Assembly: GCA_037176885.1 (NCBI GenBank)
Contig: JAWWNJ010000010.1
Location: 2,232,001 to 2,296,000, forward strand
Source of the DNA: Favolaschia claudopus
Lineage: Eukaryota > Basidiomycota > Agaricomycetes > Agaricales > Mycenaceae
Reading direction: 5' to 3'
DNA: 64,000 nucleotides
Shown here: in pieces, positions 20,962 to 30,979 of the stretch
How positions within the stretch are numbered: the stretch's first letter is position 1
How the letters are laid out: each line of letters begins with the position of its first letter
Position numbers and translations under genes: made by a program
Notes under the pieces: model-generated
What the model saw: the letters and a program-made list of their open reading frames with translations, nothing else
Told to the model about the DNA's origin: nothing
The model's database searches: none

Positions 20962-23423
20962 CTATTCCTCCTCATCCGCATCCTCCTCGTCATAATTCCC
21001 CGACATCAAGATACGATAAATCTTCGTGCTTAGCGCCTGGCCGATAGCTCGCGCACCACCCTCCGCTCCTCCAACGCCGTGCAACATCAACCGCGCCTCC
21101 TTCACCCCACTCTTCTTCTTCCCCGCTTTCCCCTTTCCCTTACCTTTCGACGGCCCAGCAGCAGCAGCCCTCGCCTCCTCCTCCGCCACTTCCGCCGCCT
21201 CCCTCGCAAGCCCTTCCTGCTCCTCAAACTGCGCGGTCTCAAACGCCTCCATCAACGCCCTGAATGTATCCCACCTCTCAATAACCGCACCGACCTTCTC
21301 CGCGCTTAAGCCCCTGACAGTCAGCAGTATTCGCGCGTACGTGTCCCGCACCGTCGTGTGCGCAGACTTGTGATTCAAAATCTGGAAGTCGGTGAGTGAA
21401 GTGACGTAGCATTTGTCTGCGTGCTTTGAATTGGTGCGGAGGTATTTCTGGAGGTTAAGGTAGGAGTGTCGTGCGAGCATGTGTGTGGGGATCATGAAGA
21501 GGTCTTTCGTCTTTGGGGATTTGTCAAGAATGCGGACAAGGAGAGATGATGGGCGGGAGCACTCACTGCGTGCGAACGACGCAATTCCGCCGTCCAAGTG
21601 GCGAGATATGCGATCGTGTCGTCGAGGTTTTTGGTCTCTTTCACGAGGAATCCATCAACGACCTGCGTAGAAGAGAGCGCGGTGTTGATTTGGGGGCCCC
21701 ATTTCTCCTTGTTGCTTCGCGTTTGATATTCTTCCACAAGATAAATGACGCGGCTCATGCCACTTTGATGCAGACGAAACTGTAGCAAGTGAAAGAAGTT
21801 GTCAGCCAGTCAGAACGAAGCCCAAAAAGATGCCAACCAAACCTTCTGGTCATGAAACCGACCATCCTTCCCAGTGATAGACGAGACCAGGTCGTCGAGG
21901 CGTTTCCGTTCCACAATGACATCCAAAACACACACCGCATTATCATAAACCGAACGCGCAACCCACGCAACGTCGCCGAGGTTCAACGCCTGCCGTACCA
22001 CCGACACACCCTTCTCGCGCAATCCCTTGGCAATGGCGTCGCGTTCTGGGTCACTCTTCTTGCCCCCATGTTCACGATTGTCGAGAATAAGGTCTATGGT
22101 GTACGTTCCCGCTTTGAATACGTGGGGAGCGAAGTCTTTGAATGTCTGCAGTGGGGTGTAAAGCGAGGGGTGTTCGACGGGTGGGAGGTTTGGCATGTTG
22201 TGGGAGAGGCGGGGCCGGGTGTGACGGGGGATGGGGTTTGGTGCGGAGGATGTACGCTGGAGGTGGGGGTTAGACAAAGAGCGAGAGGGGCCAGCGGCGA
22301 GGGTAGCTGCGCGATGGACGCCGGTAGGGCGAACAGGGGAGGAGCCTGCAGAGGTGGAGGGCGAGGCAGTAGTATAAGGCGTCGAGGGCCTACTGACTTC
22401 AGACAAGCTCGAATAAGAGCGAGCTGCAGCAGCAAGACGCATGTCCGATGCGTTGAGGGGATTTTTACTTCCACTCGCTGTTGCCTTACTTGAGCCACTT
22501 CCACTAGCCACGGCATTGGTCGGTTTCTGGAGATACGTCGGCAGTTGACGCGAAGGGTCAATGGTCGATCGCTTCAGTGTTTCTTCCGCGCGCAAGAGGG
22601 CGCCAAGACTTTGGGTCTGAGCAGGAGTAGGACGCGGCGCTGCCTCCCACACTGTGCACTGCGGGAAAGCATCGGCAGTGTCTTCTCGCATTTCGGCCAC
22701 GAAATGGTCGCCCCGACGTTCACGCCCAAAAAGTTGAGCCACCAATGGGTGACTTTGCTGTGAAATGGGATAGCCGATCTTCATGCGCAGCATCTGGCTA
22801 CCGTCCTCGCACCAGGAGACTTCAGCGTCGGCACGATTTGCGGCGCGCTTCTGGCCGTCTTCCAACACAATAATCAGAGTCCAGGAAGGCTTCAGGGAGC
22901 AGCATTATTCTTACCTAAATACCAGAACTGAAATGGACCTGGAATTTCGCCAGCGGGCATCGTGTAGGACCTCTCCAAAACTGGCGGGGGCTGGGGAATG
23001 GCCTGCGCGGAAGACACCGAACGCCGCTTAGCAGCGGGAGGGGCTTCCATATCCACATCCGTCGCAGACCGTTTTGGTGGACGACCCCGAGGTTTGCTCC
23101 CCGACGCAACAGGTTGCGACCGTGTTCCCCCGGTCCCGTTCTGCAGGGCAGACCGTTTTTCCAATTCCCTGATGATATCTGGGCCAATAAATTTAACCGA
23201 TATGAGATCTTGTGGAGTGGCATATTCTGTGGTTTGTTCCTTGAGGCTTTTGAAAGCTTTGCTATAGATGTAGTGTTTTCTGCTGACGCCTATCGACCAT
23301 GAGCGAAGATGTCGAATTTTCGAGCGGTAGAAGACACATACCGTCGTCATGCTCGTCCCTGAGTTCCTGCAACCATTGCAGGTACTGCGCATTCATTCGC
23401 GGTCGAGTGGCTCTGGGTGGCAT
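20962..23423 (-). CDS. MUS81: Structure-specific endonuclease MUS81
   Basis: Multi-exon gene. The N-terminus MPPRATRPRMNAQYLQWLQE joins by a short intron to GVSRKHYIYSKAFKSLKEQ, the N-terminal helix-hairpin-helix part. A basic linker with KPRGRPPKRS and a Ser-rich region follow. The nuclease core has LILDNREHG, then DVIVERKRLDDLVSSI (the ERKxxxD catalytic motif of XPF/MUS81 nucleases), then GMSRVIYLVEEY and TVRDTYARILLTVRGLSAEKV (C-terminal helix-hairpin-helix). The tail is Lys-rich and then acidic (DEEDADEEE). MUS81 works with an EME1/MMS4 partner in the nucleus to cut stalled forks and recombination junctions; the partner gene is not in the window. Confidence 0.92.
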
Positions 23424-25292
23424 TCTGAGTCGCTCAACACAGCAGGAATCGCGTCTACACAAGTCCACACTGCGTGAGGATGGGTTGATCCAGATTTTTC
23501 AAGAAAAAGGGTAAGGTTATGCCGGCGAGGAGCAGCTCAGAACCGTAAAAGCAAAAGTAGGATGATGTGGTCGACAACCAAGGGGTTCACGCAATTTGAT
23601 CTCGTCCGCAAAAGGAAATTGACAGCTTTGTGACAAATACGCTGTGACTAGACCTCATGATACAATGTCACGCGTTTTGATTGTCACCGTTCGCTTTCAC
23701 CACTGAGATCATCTCCGACTGAATCTGCTCGAGAGTCTACATGCTTGAATGCTCGCAACACTTCGGGGAAAGCAAAATGCCATCTGGCTGCTCGGTTTCT
23801 TTGAATGTGAAACTCTGTTCAACAATTGGTCGACAGAAGTCGGGGAACTGGTCTTGTCTTGTTTTCAAACAAACAGTGTTCACGCCAATTGCAGGTGCTT
23901 TGCTTCCTTGTCCGTGTCAGTGAGCAGATACCCTTCGAGATGCTCCTACCTGTCGACTACCACTAGTACTACCGACAAAATTAAATACACACCAGACTTG
24001 GGCAGGCGTCTGTCTTCTTCTGCCTTGAACTAAGCTGAGCGCCAGCTGTTGCCGTTGGTTACGTCCAAAACAACTTGCTGGGAAAGACAGATTCTGTTTT
24101 TATATCTACCCATGCTCGAGAAGCAGCTGGAGATTCAACTCTACTTGTTCTCAGAGATATCCGGCCCCCAATCTTCCGGTCCAACAAACGCTCATCTGTG
24201 CTGCTATTTGTAGCCGCTTTGACTTGACACCCCGCGGTTAGTTACACGCATGGCCGTCGCGTCGTGTACAACGTCTACTTCTCTCTCTCGGCCCTCTGTG
24301 CATGTCAGATGCGGGGGTTACCGTATAACTAGTCTCAAACGAACTTTCGAGTTCAATCCGCTGTTTCACTGCTTCAGCCACGTCCGTCCTCAAAACGGGG
24401 GGTACCTCTCGTGACCGCGACAACGCGGTATGTGCGTGAAAGCTGAAACTGGACGAGCATCGGCTGCATAAGGTGCACAAAAAGATGCTCTGATGCGTCC
24501 TCTAATTTTTCAGTCTTCTGACCGAACAGAAAACTGTGGAGCTCGTTCAATACATCAACGATTGTCGGGCGCTTTGGCAAACTAACATACCCGACTCGTT
24601 CTTTTGTGTTTCCAATTCTGGCTTTTTGTTCTTTTCGTCACTGCCATCTACCCCGCCTGTCAACCTCTTATTGTCTTTCTCCCGAAGTATGATCGTCAGA
24701 TCGAAGTATGATCGTCATCAGATCGAAAAGGCAAATAGCCAAGTACAGCTAACCGACCCTCGTGTAGATCGCATGGCTCGCCTGTCTGAGACAGCTCCAA
24801 TTGTCTCGCCGCTTTGAATTTTGATCTGGTATGTTTTTTTGATCCAGTATGTATCTACTTTGCCTCCCCAAAGGATTTCGAGAGCGTTTCCAATGTTTAT
24901 AGTCAATTTAAGTTATGTATGCTGCTGGCTATCGTACGTTGCGTCGACATCGACATGGTTATATACACTGCAATGGCGTGTGCGGTCCTCGATGTAGGCT
25001 GAAATGGCGTGCGTAGCTGAAATTAAGCTCGGCTATCGTAGTCGTAGTGGTTTCTCGTAGCGCGAAGCATTGAGAGATCTCGAGACTGCGCTCAGAGATC
25101 GAAAAACGAAGGAGCGTGGTGCGGGTAGTACTCGTTGCCGGAGTCGGATACAAGGCGGAATGAATAATGATAATGCGAAGAGGTCGAAAGCAAAAGCACG
25201 AAGGAGGTACAGGTCGGACACCGCACAAATGGGGCCAAGGCGTAGCCCAACTGGACTAGGCGGAGGAGAGACGCAGAAGAGAGAAAGGAAGG
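23424..25292. other. 1.87 kb stretch without a supported gene
   Basis: No conserved exon was recognised on either strand. The part next to 23423 is the MUS81 upstream region, and the part before 25293 is the 3' region of the Clp1-like gene. A short tandem duplication lies at 24684-24724. The length would allow a small gene that I could not recognise. Confidence 0.4.
24684..24724. repeat. Short tandem duplication
   Basis: GAAGTATGATCGTCAGATC is repeated immediately as GAAGTATGATCGTCATCAG..., with three extra bases in the second unit. The unit is about 20 bases, with two copies. Confidence 0.7.
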
Positions 25293-26453
25293 TTAAACAC
25301 TTTGCGAGGAGCAGGTGGATAGTGGCCGTGCCGACCGCGGTCTGCCTCGTTTTTCGTTATCGTCAGCGGAGGAGGCACTGTGGGGCTCGGCGAGAGCAGC
25401 GGCCAGATCGACACGGGCAGGTGCCGTGGAAGGTTCCGAAGCATCCTCGTCGTCGGAATAATAGACAGTCTCGGTCTCGTCGTCCTCAAAGTCGTCCTCC
25501 TCGCCCTCCTCCCCATCAGAGGCACCCTGCTCGGTGTGCAGCCAGCGGGCATACCACCGCCCGAGAAACACCTTAATGTCCGCGGGCAGCCCGAGGTACT
25601 CGACGTTCCTAGCGATTCCTTCCCACTCGACTTGGCCCTCGTTTAGACTGTTTTCGATGTAGGATGTGCTCCCGAAATACATCCAGTGTACGAGGAGGTG
25701 CATGGAGGATGGGTCGGGGACAGGAAGGAATACGACGGGGTGTGAGGGATCGCATGGCATGAGGCGGGGGAGACGATTCTCTGGGACAGCGAATTGCCCT
25801 GACGTACTTGGCCGCGAGGGGGCTTCGGAAAGGGCAGCGCTGCTGATGAGATCGAGTGACGATGCTCCGCTGAACAGCCCTCGAAGGAAGGTGGAGTGCG
25901 CAGACAAATAGTCCATGTGCAGCTGGAGAGAAAAAAGTGAGAAAGGAATGGGATATATCGCGTGTGTGCACGTACCTTCAACGATATTCGAGGCACGGAA
26001 TTCAAAGCGGGCTCGGTGACTCGTCGACCCTTTTCGGAACCGCTCGACATGGAAAAGGCGGGCATATCCCCTGAGAAAGAGGACCCAGCCCTCCCGCGTG
26101 GATGTGGTACTGGAATAACTGCAAGCGAAGTCAGACACAGATTGAGTCAGAGCACCGAGGGAAGACACACCGATAGTGCAGTCGGCTGTATCGGGTTTGT
26201 TCCAATAGTGGGGAGCGAAAGTATGAAGTTGGTCGATAATATACTCGACAGGCACGCCAGTCAGAGAAGGAGGGGGGAATGCTCGAGGAGTGAATAAGGA
26301 TGCGGTCGAAATGTCGGAGGGTTTCAAGGGAGGGGAAGAGGACATTGAAGCGCCAGACCTGCAGCGGGGCATTTTTGGCGAGGAACAGTCACGATCGTGC
26401 TCGGGAGAGTGGCTTTTAACCGTATCGAGGTTGAGGTTATTGTCTACAGGCAT
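25293..26453 (-). CDS. Clp1 (clampless)-like developmental protein
   Basis: Three exons: 26453-26171, 26118-25976 and 25922-25293; 351 residues. These splices restore a continuous frame (DCTI|V then VPRISLK|LHMDYLSAHSTFLRGLF), whereas the unspliced frame is not conserved-looking. The middle part reads like a BTB/POZ-type fold: LHMDYLSAHSTFLRGLFSG, then HPVVFLPVPDPSSMHLLVHW, MYFGST, WEGIARNVEYLGLPADIKVF and LGRWYARWLH. The tail is acidic (EEDDFEDDETETVYY) and ends Ser/Arg-rich. This pattern matches what I recall of Clp1-like proteins of mushrooms, required for clamp cell formation and dikaryon development in Coprinopsis and Ustilago. The assignment rests on memory of the pattern; a generic BTB-like protein is the alternative. 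Confidence 0.62.
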   Translation of the reverse strand: MPVDNNLNLDTVKSHSPEHDRDCSSPKMPRCRSGASMSSSPPLKPSDISTASLFTPRAFPPPSLTGVPVEYIIDQLHTFAPHYWNKPDTADCTIGVSSLGALTQSVSDFACSYSSTTSTREGWVLFLRGYARLFHVERFRKGSTSHRARFEFRASNIVEGTCTHAIYPIPFSLFSLQLHMDYLSAHSTFLRGLFSGASSLDLISSAALSEAPSRPSTSGQFAVPENRLPRLMPCDPSHPVVFLPVPDPSSMHLLVHWMYFGSTSYIENSLNEGQVEWEGIARNVEYLGLPADIKVFLGRWYARWLHTEQGASDGEEGEEDDFEDDETETVYYSDDEDASEPSTAPARVDLAAALAEPHSASSADDNEKRGRPRSARPLSTCSSQSV

Positions 26454-27747
26454 GGCGGGGGGAGAAGAGCTGAGAAAGGAAGTGGGGACCCGGAAGGAAG
26501 GCGATGAGTGAGATGGGTTCGACGAATCGGTGATTGAACCTTATAGCAATGCGTGCGCCTGCCCGCTGCTTCAATTGTCTGCGTCCAATTTCAAGATCAC
26601 TGTCGTCCTTATTGTCTTTCTTCGATCACGCAACAAAGATCATCATCACATCATTCCCCAGTTGGCCGTTCGTTTGTAGTTCCGTCGTAAATCGTCTTTG
26701 CCTTCTTGTCTCTTCTTGTCTTTTCTGCAGTCAGCTGCAAAGAATAACGAGATCGAATACAGCCCGGATATTAACAAAAACCTACCACCGCAAACGCCTT
26801 TTGAACGGATTGAAAATGGTAATTTCTTTTTTAGGAAAGTTTCCGGACTCGATCACAGTCATGAAAAGCTTGCACGTTGAGGCTGCCTGTTTTTCGCGAA
26901 AAATATGCGCAAGACACCGACAGGAAAAGGAGGCTTACCTCGGGGTTGGTGACTATGGAATGCCGTCCGTTATCACCTCCAGCGAACACAAAGTTACTGT
27001 GAAACCAGAGACAATGCATACTGAGACTCGCGATCGAAACCTTGTGCTTGGCCTGGGGCCAGCAAGCTCTTCAAAGGGGTTGCAGGAAGGATCATTAGGA
27101 ATCTAGGATGACGATCGGTAGGACTCAAATTGAAGATTGACCCACCAAGTGTCAAGTTTGTTGTAAATGAGGAAGCGAGTGGGCGAGTGGGCGTTACATG
27201 GGTATTGAGTCTCTCCTGAAGCAGTTGAGAGTGCGTCCGAGTGCGTAGCCGCGCAGATTCAGGGACATTCAATATTCAATCATGCTCGTTGAGTGACAGT
27301 GAAAACGCGTGACAGCGCATCATGTGATCGTCGTCACATTCCCCCTCTTTCTTCCCTGCTTGTACGTCTGACGCGTTTTATTGATTCTGAGTGGGCCCTG
27401 GTTCTTTTCCACAGACGCAGTATACTTAGTACCGTCTACGCTGCGCCGTATTCACTATGTGTCTGATGCCTATTGAGCCCTGCAGTCGAGACCACTTGGG
27501 CTAGGACTCGGTAGCACCCATGCATCCTACTCTTGCCGTTGCAACAACTCAACACTAGGCAACGGTCAAGCTCCGCATTCAATATTCGAGGATCTATCAG
27601 ACTTTGGCCACCGGGCTATGGACCGACTGACCAAGTTGCGCTCCCGCTTTCCAAACCACTGCAAAAACTCGCTGCTCGTCCCATTCCTCTTTCGAAGATC
27701 CTTTGCTCTGGCACGGGTGACACTGTTGTCGAAATGGAAATACTGTA
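26454..27747. other. 1.3 kb stretch without a supported gene
   Basis: No gene could be supported. A plus-strand frame near 26737-26815 (AAKNNEIEYSPDINKNLPP) looks moderately protein-like but has no partner exons I could join with confidence. The end of the stretch is the 3' region of the P450 gene. Confidence 0.35.
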
Positions 27748-29867
27748 CTAACCCTCCACGACCCTCCGTATCACCTCAGAGGCCCCTTCTCGCGGAGTGA
27801 TCTCGCACTCGAACGACTGGGGTCGGCTAAACAATAGTTGTGAATAAATCAAAGAACGAATGCTGCATAAAGCGTACGTACCTGATACTGCCATCGGAGA
27901 ACTTCCCAGAAGGAAAGACGGGGCGGCCATCTTTCATCGGCGCGCGGATATCGAAGAATGCCAATACGGAGGTGAACGAAAGCCATAAGGCCGCGTCCGC
28001 GAGATGGATACCTGCAGGGTGCTATTATTTTTGAAGAAATTGAGGGGATGGGGAATTACCCGGGCAAGCTCTACAACAGGCGTCGGGGTGAGTGTCCCGC
28101 CAGCAAAAATCGAGACACGAGATTTACCTTCGCCCGTATCCGAAAAGTATATCCCGAGGGTCCTTTTCTTTTATGTGCATAGTAGTTTCAACGAAACGCT
28201 CAGGCCGAAAAGTTTCGGGGTCGGCATATGTGTTGGGATCGCGATAAAAAAGCCTGAACAAAGGTGAAGGCGGAATCTGCGTATTATGGTTGAACACACC
28301 AGTTGTTTGTGACGATAATCGAGTCTTTGGGGATAAAATAACCGTTATGTACATCGTTCTCTGCCGCGACATGCGGGAGACCTGTGCACCGGGCACTGAG
28401 ACACAACGCACTGCTACAGTTGAGATACATCGTTCGCACCTGTCGGTCCAATGCTATACACGCGCAGAATTTCCGAGAACAGGCCATCCATGTAGGGTAA
28501 ACGTGAACGATCTGTCAATCTGGGGACCGTTCCATACCCAAGTACGGTATCGATCTCGGTCTGCGCTTTACGCTGAGCGTCTGGCTGTAGAATTATGGCC
28601 AAGAAGAAAGTTTCGACGACGGCCGCCGTCTGTAACCAGCGGGGAATTTTCAGTCATATCAGATTTCCGATGGAAATTGGACCCACAGTCTCAGCTCCAC
28701 CTTTCGATTCAGTCCTTTCTTCAGTATGAACGAAAGAATAACCCACTCAGGCACTCACCGCTGTAAATTCCAGCAGCTGCCCATTTGACGGTGCGCTCTT
28801 CGTCGTGGCTCAAACATTCATTCGTTTCGAGAAGATCCGACACGAAGCACGACATCGAGCTGCCCCGTTCCTGAAATATATGATCAGACAAATGGACCAC
28901 AGCTGGAGTTCACTCGCCATCTGCTCCTTGATCCATGCGAACGGCGCATCGAGCATGGTCTGCAGGGTAGTGCGGTAAGGCTCCACTTTCTGTTTCCATT
29001 CGGTACCAGGGAACCATTGAGGAACGTATCTCACTGGAATGGAATAATGAATCACAAAACGTACAAAAGATGGACCGAATCTCACAGAAGGGAAATGTGT
29101 CAACGGCGAAAGCGTTTGTGCCTGTCAATTCGGAAAACTGATCCATCGCGTCGTCCACCAACTTGACCAAAGGGTCGTCGTGATCTCTCGCTTCATATCC
29201 ATATGCAATTTTGAGCACGATGGCCCCTGCAAATCTATAACGAAGTGTTGAGAGGCTGGTCAGGCTTGAAGAAAAGCATCACACACCTATAACCATGCCC
29301 TTTCCATTTCTTCGGGCTTTGCAGCAGGCCGTGCAGGAACGAATGTGTCGTCTTTTCGATCACATCACTATAAGCCGTCTCGATCTTAGACCGTGTGCCA
29401 AGAAACTGCGCCATGAGACGGCGGTACTCGATCCATTTCTTGCCAAACTGAATAAGAGCAGGGCCTTCATCCCACCCAACCATGTCTCCACCCATCACAA
29501 GGTTGGGGCGATTGCTGTATATACGGCTCTTCTTGTCAAGCATGTCGATGGCATAATTCACGTCGTTGAGAATTATGATGTGTTTGCCGAGGATACGAAG
29601 ATGTACGATGGGACCTAGGATTCGGAACAAGGATGGGTGAGAGAGACAAGTTGTGAGTACGATTCGAACAATACCGTATGTGCTTGCCCATTCTGTGAAC
29701 TTGAGCCATGCATGCGACCGCGGCAAATCAGCAGCATTTCCCAATACGGGGACGCCGCGAGGACCAGGCGGCAGTGGAGGATTATCTGACTTGAGGCAAA
29801 GAAAGTAGAGAGCTGCAAGTGCGACGGCACCAGCTGCGAAAATAATTGTCTTCTCATCGAGTAGCAT
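27748..29867 (-). CDS. Cytochrome P450 monooxygenase (E-class, group I)
   Basis: Many-exon gene. An N-terminal membrane anchor (TIIFAAGAVALAALYFLCL) precedes the proline hinge PPLPPGPRGVPVLGN. Further marks: FGKKWIEYRRLMAQFLG (C-helix), the oxygen-activation motif GGAETT encoded largely by a 14-base micro-exon (28687-28700), the E-x-x-R motif in YMDGLFSEILRVY, FYRDPNTYADPETFRPERF, and the heme motif FGYGRR-ACPG-IHLAD. In the last, an 11-base micro-exon (28060-28070) supplies the heme-ligand Cys. The C-terminus is RPQSFECEITPREG. It is an ER-bound oxygenase of the type that includes O-methylsterigmatocystin oxidoreductase-like fungal P450s; the substrate is unknown. No other obvious secondary-metabolite genes adjoin it. 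Confidence 0.9.
28060..28070 (-). other. 11-base micro-exon carrying the P450 heme cysteine
   Basis: The minus strand reads TTGTAG|AGCTTGCCCGG|GTAATT. Joined to the flanking exons (CGAAG before, GTATCCATC after) it yields R-R-A-C-P-G-I-H, the canonical heme-binding loop. Without it the Cys ligand is lost. Confidence 0.85.
28687..28700 (-). other. 14-base micro-exon carrying the P450 I-helix motif
   Basis: The minus strand reads CGAAAG|GTGGAGCTGAGACT|GTGGGT. Spliced between TACAGCG and ACGGCGGCC it encodes S-G-G-A-E-T-T-A-A, the A-G-x-E/D-T oxygen-activation motif expected at this position. Confidence 0.82.
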
Positions 29868-30979
29868 GGTGGGGTAAGGGACGAATAGGTGATTGACCTA
29901 CCGGTGACCTCACGGCGAATTCAAAACGGGCGGGGTATAGATATTCTATAACTGGATCAGGGCCCGCTGAGAATTACGTCCAACTCTTGAGAAGGATCGC
30001 GGGTTTCCGAGGCTAGTCCTGAAACCACCGAATCCCAGCAGTGTGGCTCCATGCCCGTCAGGCGCGTCGATCAGAAGCGGGATCGAGCTTTAGGTTAGAA
30101 CGCATGCCGCAGCCCGCACATGATAGTGCAGAAGGGACATTGTGGGTCCACTGTTTGTACTGTGTCATGGGCGCGTACGTACACGGCCATCTGTCGGTGT
30201 GATAATCTCATGAGCCAACACCGACAGTCAGATATGCAAAAATAGGTCCAATGCGTGCGGGCACGCGATGGAGAGGCGGGTGGAATAGAGGAATGCAATC
30301 GCGCTGGTGTATGCTTTCTACGCTGACGAGATCCTGACAATTCTGGAGCGACTGATGGTGTTTCTCCTGAAGTAACTTCGAGGTTCCGCTAGTACGCTGG
30401 CAAATAAGGCTGATACTTGAACTAAGGATTGACATGACCCGAATCAATCCTGCCGCCTGTGCACTGCGCAGTGCGTCCGTCGGACAAAAACCTGAGGAAG
30501 TATTCAAGTAACCGATGAGCAGACAACAATTCTCGTGTCCATCAAGTTGGGTGGTCGAAACGCAGGCTGGTAGTGCAATAGCACAAAAGTGAACGAGAAA
30601 ACGGATACGACTCGCAGTGGTCATGTGGAAGTAAAAGTCAAGTCCAAAATCAAAATCAACAGGCACAAACAACACAACGCCAAAATCCAGAAAAGGAAAT
30701 TATCATTATGAGCAAGGAGACCCTCTCAATCATCAAGCGCATAGATATCATGGGCGTGCAGAAAAATGATAAATGTACATGCAAGTGGAAAACAAAGAAC
30801 GATGATGGTGATGGATGAGGATGAGTCGTCGCCGAAATAGCGAGAAGAATGATAATCTATGGTGTATGTACCATGCAAAGGGGGGGTCGTGTCATATCCC
30901 ACTGTGTACTGTGTAGTAGCTCATTACGAAAGTAGTCCATGATTCAGTCGATCGTCGTCATTAAAACCAACCCAAATGT
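29868..30979. other. 1.1 kb stretch without a supported gene
   Basis: No supported gene. It is the P450 upstream region plus the 3' side of the oxysterol-binding gene. A minus-strand frame at 30208-30675 is open but lacks recognised motifs and is Cys-containing only by chance pattern; I do not call it. Confidence 0.45.

Noticed and set aside
25070..25576. Arg-rich plus-strand frame
   Set aside because: It is mostly antisense to the acidic tail of the Clp1-like gene, which explains the Arg-rich reading.
26690..26880. Plus-strand frame with NNEIEYSPDINKNLPP as a possible exon
   Set aside because: Looks protein-like for about 25 residues only; no start, no matching neighbour exons and no family recognised.
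30208..30675. Minus-strand frame with a signal-like start and several Cys, considered as a hydrophobin or small secreted protein
   Set aside because: The Cys spacing does not fit hydrophobins and no conserved motif or splice support is visible.
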